Part shown: positions 7,675 to 11,612 of the stretch, piece by piece
Numbering within the stretch: position 1 is the first letter of the stretch
Layout: each line of letters opens with the position of its first letter
Source: Euperipatoides rowelli
Lineage: Eukaryota; Onychophora; Udeonychophora; Euonychophora; Peripatopsidae
DNA: 11,612 nucleotides
NCBI GenBank assembly: GCA_003024985.2
Contig: PXIH01S0016081.1
Direction: 5' to 3' (one strand)
The notes under the pieces: model-generated
What the model saw: the letters and a program-made list of their open reading frames with translations, nothing else
Told to the model about the DNA's origin: nothing
Databases searched by the model: none
Translations under genes and position numbers: made by a program

Positions 7675-8997
7675 CCCAGTCTGACAATATACCTTTAAAA
7701 GCAGCTTCAGGTGATAGTCTAGCTAAAATTAGCCTTTTAAACAAGTGACATCAATTTAGTATTTATTGAATGCATCGAAACTTGCCAATGCATCACTATA
7801 TGGATATTTAGAAAGGATGTGTACACTGTACATTGTAACATAAACCTGTAGAAATTTTCGTTTTGATTGACATGCGAATAATTTTAATTAACTATAATTT
7901 TAAATAAATTACTTTACTAAAACATAACTTTTACTCCTCCTAACCAATGTGTCTACAACATTCTAACCATTAGCAAAAAATATAAATTTCTTATATTTCT
8001 TTTAGATTTTGTGCTATAGTACATTGAATCTAATTGGATGCAAAATGGACTTACACATTTTTATATTAGAGGTGTCAACAGTATGTATTAGAATGTCTTA
8101 AGCAAATGGAAACAAAATTCAAATTCTTACGTTTAAAATTGTATAGAGTTTTGCCAAGATTTTATACTTTAAATCCTAATTGATGCAACAAATTGAAATC
8201 ATGTATCAAAAATGAACATTATTACAAAAGAAAAATAATTAATATTTTTCATACCTAAATCCTATTTCAAAAGTAGAACATTCAGAAAACATAAGTTTGT
8301 AAATTGAAGAATTCTGGCTTGTGATTTGACTATCTATTGAGAGAATATTGACCCAATCAGGCCTAATCTTAACGTGATTTTCTGTGACTATTATGTAGCA
8401 ACCATAATTTTGACTAAATTTAATAATCTACAAGCATCAGATGATTGAAAAATTAATAAATACTAGATTCCACTTATGTTTAAAATTAACTAATTTCTGT
8501 GAAATTTTGCTTACCATCCAAAATTAATTCATAGAATATATCAAATACACTAAAATGTCATTTTTTAAGTAATATTTTTTAAAAAACTAAAGATCGTACA
8601 AATCATTTTCTTATTTACAAGAACTTAAAAAAGTAATAGGTTTTATTTTTGCTTTGTTTATATTAGCCAATTTGAGTTTGTGGGATAGCTTTTAACCTTA
8701 GATCAACAGGCCTAGGCATAAAGAATAATCTTTCAAAATCTAAAAGTGATAAAAAATTACTAATTTAAAAAATGTCAACACCAGTAATAGAATCCGCACC
8801 TACAAGTACAATTTAATTACAGCTCGGGAAACACATGAATACAAATTCTCTGGAAAATGGCCACCACAACTAGGCAAAGAAGCGATCCTGAAAATGTAAA
8901 AATTTGTTATTTCTAAATTAAAATTTGTATATGCTGTAAATAAAAAACCGTTTCTCCCTATTTAAAAAAAAATAAAAATTAAAAAAATGTAAATTTA

Positions 8998-9724
8998 ATG
9001 GAGTCGCATCACCTTTGATGCAAAAACAAGAATGAGAAGAACTTCAAAATGTTGACACTTAACTATCGCGGATTATGGCCACCAAAAAATTATATATAAA
9101 AAGGAAATACCGTGGATTTATTCTATTGATTCAAAATGATACTTGAAGTGCATAACTTAAATTGATGCTTTTCCTCTCTTCCAAAAATGGAAGTCTAAAA
9201 TAAAAGTGGTACGAAACTGAGAAGACAATTGATGCTTATCCCCTCTTCCAAAAATAGATTAGTCTATAAAAAAAGTGGTATTAAACCAAGGACATTTAAT
9301 GCTTCTCACCTCTTTCGAAAATAGAATAGTCAAGATTAAAAGCGATATGAAACTGAGAAGACGATGCTTCTCCCCGCTTTCGAAAATAGATTAGTCTATA
9401 ACAAAAGTGGTAGGAAACAGAAGACATTTAATGCTTCTCCTCTCTTTCGAAAATGGAAGAGTCTAGATTAAAAGTGGTACGAACCTGAGAAGACAATTTA
9501 TGCTTCTCCCCCTCTTATGAAAAGAGATTAGTTTATAATAAAAGTGGTATCAAAACGAGGAGACAATTGTTGCTCTCCCCTTTTGTAGAAAATGGAACAG
9601 TCTAAAATAAAAATGGTACGAAACCGAGATGGTGCTTCTTTCCTCTTCGAAAATGGATAGTCTAGATAAGTGGTATGAAATAAGGAGATAAGAAGATAAT
9701 TCACTAAAAAATGGAGTAGCATCA
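8998..9724. mobile_element. Candidate element enclosing a minisatellite
   Basis: ATGGAGTCGCATCA at 8998-9011 and ATGGAGTAGCATCA at 9711-9724 are direct repeats matching at 13 of 14 positions. They bracket the tandem array and about 150 bp of unique left flank. A perfect stem GCATCA-CCTT-TGATGC (9006-9021) overlaps the left copy. This could be a non-autonomous element that carries internal tandem repeats, a layout known for some Helentron-like elements, but the class is only a guess. Confidence 0.3.
9164..9697. repeat. Eight-copy 67-bp minisatellite, A/B dimer pattern
   Basis: Monomers begin at the ATGCTT-like start near 9165, 9232, 9299, 9364, 9431, 9500, 9570 and 9632, giving spacings of 67, 67, 65, 67, 69, 70 and 62. 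Each carries a pyrimidine-rich TTCTCCCCTC head, then GAAAATGGA or GAAAATAGATTAG, AGTCTA, AAAAGTGGTA and GAGAAGACA. Copies 2, 4 and 6 share AGATTAGT(C/T)TATAA, while 1, 3, 5 and 7 share GGAA/GAATAGTC(T)A, so a dimer of about 134 bp was amplified. Copy 8 is of the A type and degenerate. The minus-strand open frame at 9528-9725 falls within this array and is not a gene. Confidence 0.85.
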
Positions 9725-11332
9725 AAATTATTTGTTTTTTACTTTTTTTTTTTTATATTTCTTGATTTCTAAAGAATAAGAAGAATTGGATAGGCTAAAT
9801 TTTTTGAGACAAAAATAAATTTCCGATTGTGCAGGTTACCACTTTGATTAAATCTTATTGAAATTATACTTGTAGTAGCTGAATAGTTCACTAAAATGGG
9901 TATTAGTACCATATGTATACTGTCCCTATAATGTGTATATTTAACCCCAATCTTGTGATAATCAAAAGGTGTAAAACAAAAATTTAAAAGTGAACACTGC
10001 AAAATAATCATCTCTTACAAGAAGTGTTAAACAGTTAACGTTGTTCTTAACTACAAACATGGCCTCTATTTTAATCAAAAGGATATCATTACATCTAATA
10101 AAATAGTTTATAATATGGTATTGCCATAGTTCTTGTGTAAGTAATTTATTTATTTACTGGCAATAAAAAGACAATCGATAAAGAATAATGTTTAAATTAG
10201 ATTTTGAGAAGGTAGATAATTGTTTTGTTTTTTTAAATAAAGAAAAAAGACTGGTAAATTTTCTCATGATTGGATTATACCTCTAACAATTTATGAAAAA
10301 TTAAATAAATTAAATTATCTTACTACATACTGTACCTATGATGCTCTTCGTAGAACCTTCTTGTGTGCTCCACACATTCCTAATAAAGTTTGGCTAAAAT
10401 TTTTGTGCTGGAACAAGTTAAAGAACGGTCATGATGATCCAAATTTTTATGTTTCTATTTTCAGCTAGTCCAATTTAATTTAACCAAAAAACAAAATTTA
10501 TGGACATTATAAATATTTTATCAAAATTATAAAAAAAAATTGTTGTTAGACCTNAACAACTACAGTATAATATTAACATTTTCATTGCAATCTAGTGATA
10601 TGTGCATTAAATTTTAATACAATCAGCAACTAGAATTGGGATTAGTTAGTATGAAAAAAAGCTAGAAATTTATAAAATGATGTTAGAATAGGAAAAATTC
10701 TGTGAACAGCTCTTGACATTGAATAAGGTCAAAAGTAATAAATACAGCTAAAGACTATCATTTAAAATTAGCTTAGCTATGAAAAAAATGTTGATAAATG
10801 GGCCTCAACAAAGGACCACAAATGATTAAGCCTAGTTTGAATGCAACTTTGTGTTCGGAATCACGTTAAAAATTTATTTATTTTTTAAAAAGCCACTTAA
10901 ATGGTTGACAGGATATTGTTGCGGATGAAGAAAATCTCATACATAGTAAACATAATTTAGCGCTTATTACACGATAAGGCATCATAAATAGAATTTTCAT
11001 CTTCCATTCATGTTTCTTATTCAATACAATTAATTTTACTGCCAATTTGAATATTATCATTATTTTATTTACATAAACCTCTGGCATTTTATATCTGAGG
11101 AAGGTGATGAAAAATAAATGTAAGCTCTTAATTTTTATTTATTTATCTCGATTACATTTTCCTTCCAGAATTCAGGTTCATTATCTTCTTTACTTTGATC
11201 GAAATCATTCATCCTTGCGGTATAAATCTCCTTTCACTTGCCAAGCTATTTTCTCATTGTATTCATAAAATAGGACTCATTTTAAGAGTCCTCTCATCAA
11301 ACCAGATCAAAACCAAAACAGAGGGGTTAAAA
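9725..11332. other. Gene-free AT-rich stretch
   Basis: No supportable gene. Minus-strand open frames at 9769-10011 (80 codons) and 10878-11087 (69 codons) show no family motif and have AT-driven composition. A plus-strand stop-free stretch at 10241-10468 is described separately. Position 10554 is an N, flanked by GTTGTT and AACAAC that could form a short stem. Confidence 0.55.
10241..10468 (+). pseudogene. Stop-free protein-like stretch, possibly an exon relic
   Basis: One frame is open for 75 codons from just after TAA 10238-10240 to TAG 10466-10468, with no initiating Met. Its later half (from about 10337) reads YDALRRTFLCAPHIP and then VWLKFLCWNKLKNG, a less biased composition than the surrounding AT-rich noise. 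In another frame the preceding sequence from an ATG near 10189 is open for about 32 codons (FEKVDNCFVFLNKEKRL) and overlaps it, as a frameshifted coding relic would. I recognise no family. Stop-free runs of this length are expected by chance in a window this size and composition, so confidence is low. Confidence 0.15.
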
Positions 11333-11359
11333 GGGATGTGTGGGGGTCAGGGGGTGGGG
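11333..11359 (+). other. G-quadruplex motif
   Basis: Four G runs (GGG 11333-11335, GGGGG 11342-11346, GGGGG 11350-11354, GGGG 11356-11359) are separated by loops of 6, 3 and 1 bases. This satisfies the canonical G3+N1-7 rule on the + strand. A further GGGG at 11323-11326 could substitute for one run. It is conspicuous in strongly AT-rich surroundings. Its role, if any, is unknown. Confidence 0.75.
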
Positions 11360-11612
11360 TAAAAGTATGACTGGGAATGCCTGCATTTTTTTTATAAGAT
11401 GAATGATAATAATGCTCTCATTTTGCTTTATGTTAACAAAAAAAAAACAAAAAAAAAATTAGCTGAATTTTAAAATTTCTTAAATTTTTTTATACACTGC
11501 ACCTACCACAAGCTTCGGTTGCCATCAATAGACATTTTCTCTTGAAAATTTCTGAATTCTGTTAATTTTATTTTAAATATATGTCAATTAAACATGTTGA
11601 TTTAATTAAAAA
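11360..11612. other. AT-rich tail, nothing recognised
   Basis: The last 250 bases contain A runs (for example around 11439-11458) and no supportable coding frame, RNA or repeat. Confidence 0.5.

Larger units (their letters stand above)
6501..8997. other. Gene-free intergenic stretch
   Basis: No coding region can be supported on either strand. The longest open frame is a 68-codon minus-strand frame at 7123-7329 with no recognisable motif and AT-driven composition. The stretch includes the repeat cluster at 7011-7126, a perfect 12-bp palindrome at 7232-7243, and the Pol III-like remnant at 7584-7674. Nothing else structured stands out between 7700 and 8990. Confidence 0.6.

Noticed and set aside
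9164-9697. CRISPR-like array
   Set aside because: The whole 67-bp period is repeated with no unique spacers, and the genome is animal-like. It is a minisatellite.
10878-11087. 69-codon minus-strand frame
   Set aside because: It has no recognisable domain or splice context and is consistent with chance.

Overview
The window looks like AT-rich nuclear DNA of an invertebrate animal. I estimate roughly 70% A+T outside the single coding block. It has long gene-poor stretches full of short A and T runs, an intron-type polypyrimidine tract with an AG acceptor in front of one large exon, several families of degenerate repeats, and no bacterial-style gene packing or ribosome binding sites. The exact phylum cannot be read from this stretch. 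A mollusc or another lophotrochozoan is a reasonable guess but not demonstrated. One base (10554) is an unresolved N.

Layout. Positions 1 to about 3907 hold no gene and most likely lie in one long intron. They contain a GC-richer fragment with a hAT-transposon-like end and a strong hairpin (about 719-840), a small element bounded by 15-bp inverted repeats (1433-1657), a weak diverged duplication (about 2226-2545), and a dense repeat block (about 2865-3660). That block is built from internal direct repeats, ETS/YY1-like motifs and TGACCTTGA nuclear-receptor-like half sites. Positions 3908-5759 are the only convincing coding sequence: a 616-residue, probably terminal exon on the + strand. A 3' UTR follows (about 5760-6500) with a Pumilio-type site, an AU-rich nonamer and clustered AATAAA signals.

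The remainder (about 6500-11612) appears intergenic. It holds a small inverted/direct repeat cluster (7011-7126), a tRNA-like Pol III promoter remnant with a T-run (about 7584-7674), an eight-copy 67-bp minisatellite with an alternating A/B monomer pattern (9164-9697) inside a 14-bp direct repeat, a stop-free stretch that reads like protein but cannot be distinguished from chance (10241-10468), and a clear G-quadruplex motif (11333-11359).

The coding exon is recognisable as an invertebrate homolog of CBARP/BARP, the voltage-gated calcium channel beta-subunit-associated regulatory protein. Conserved blocks appear in the same order as I recall for the vertebrate protein. The transmembrane segment and N-terminus must lie on exons upstream of this window. 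I found no multi-gene system, CRISPR array, rRNA or intact tRNA. The points most worth following are the deep conservation of the BARP cytosolic blocks, an in-frame tandem splice acceptor, the regulatory-motif-rich repeat block in the intron, and the dimeric minisatellite.
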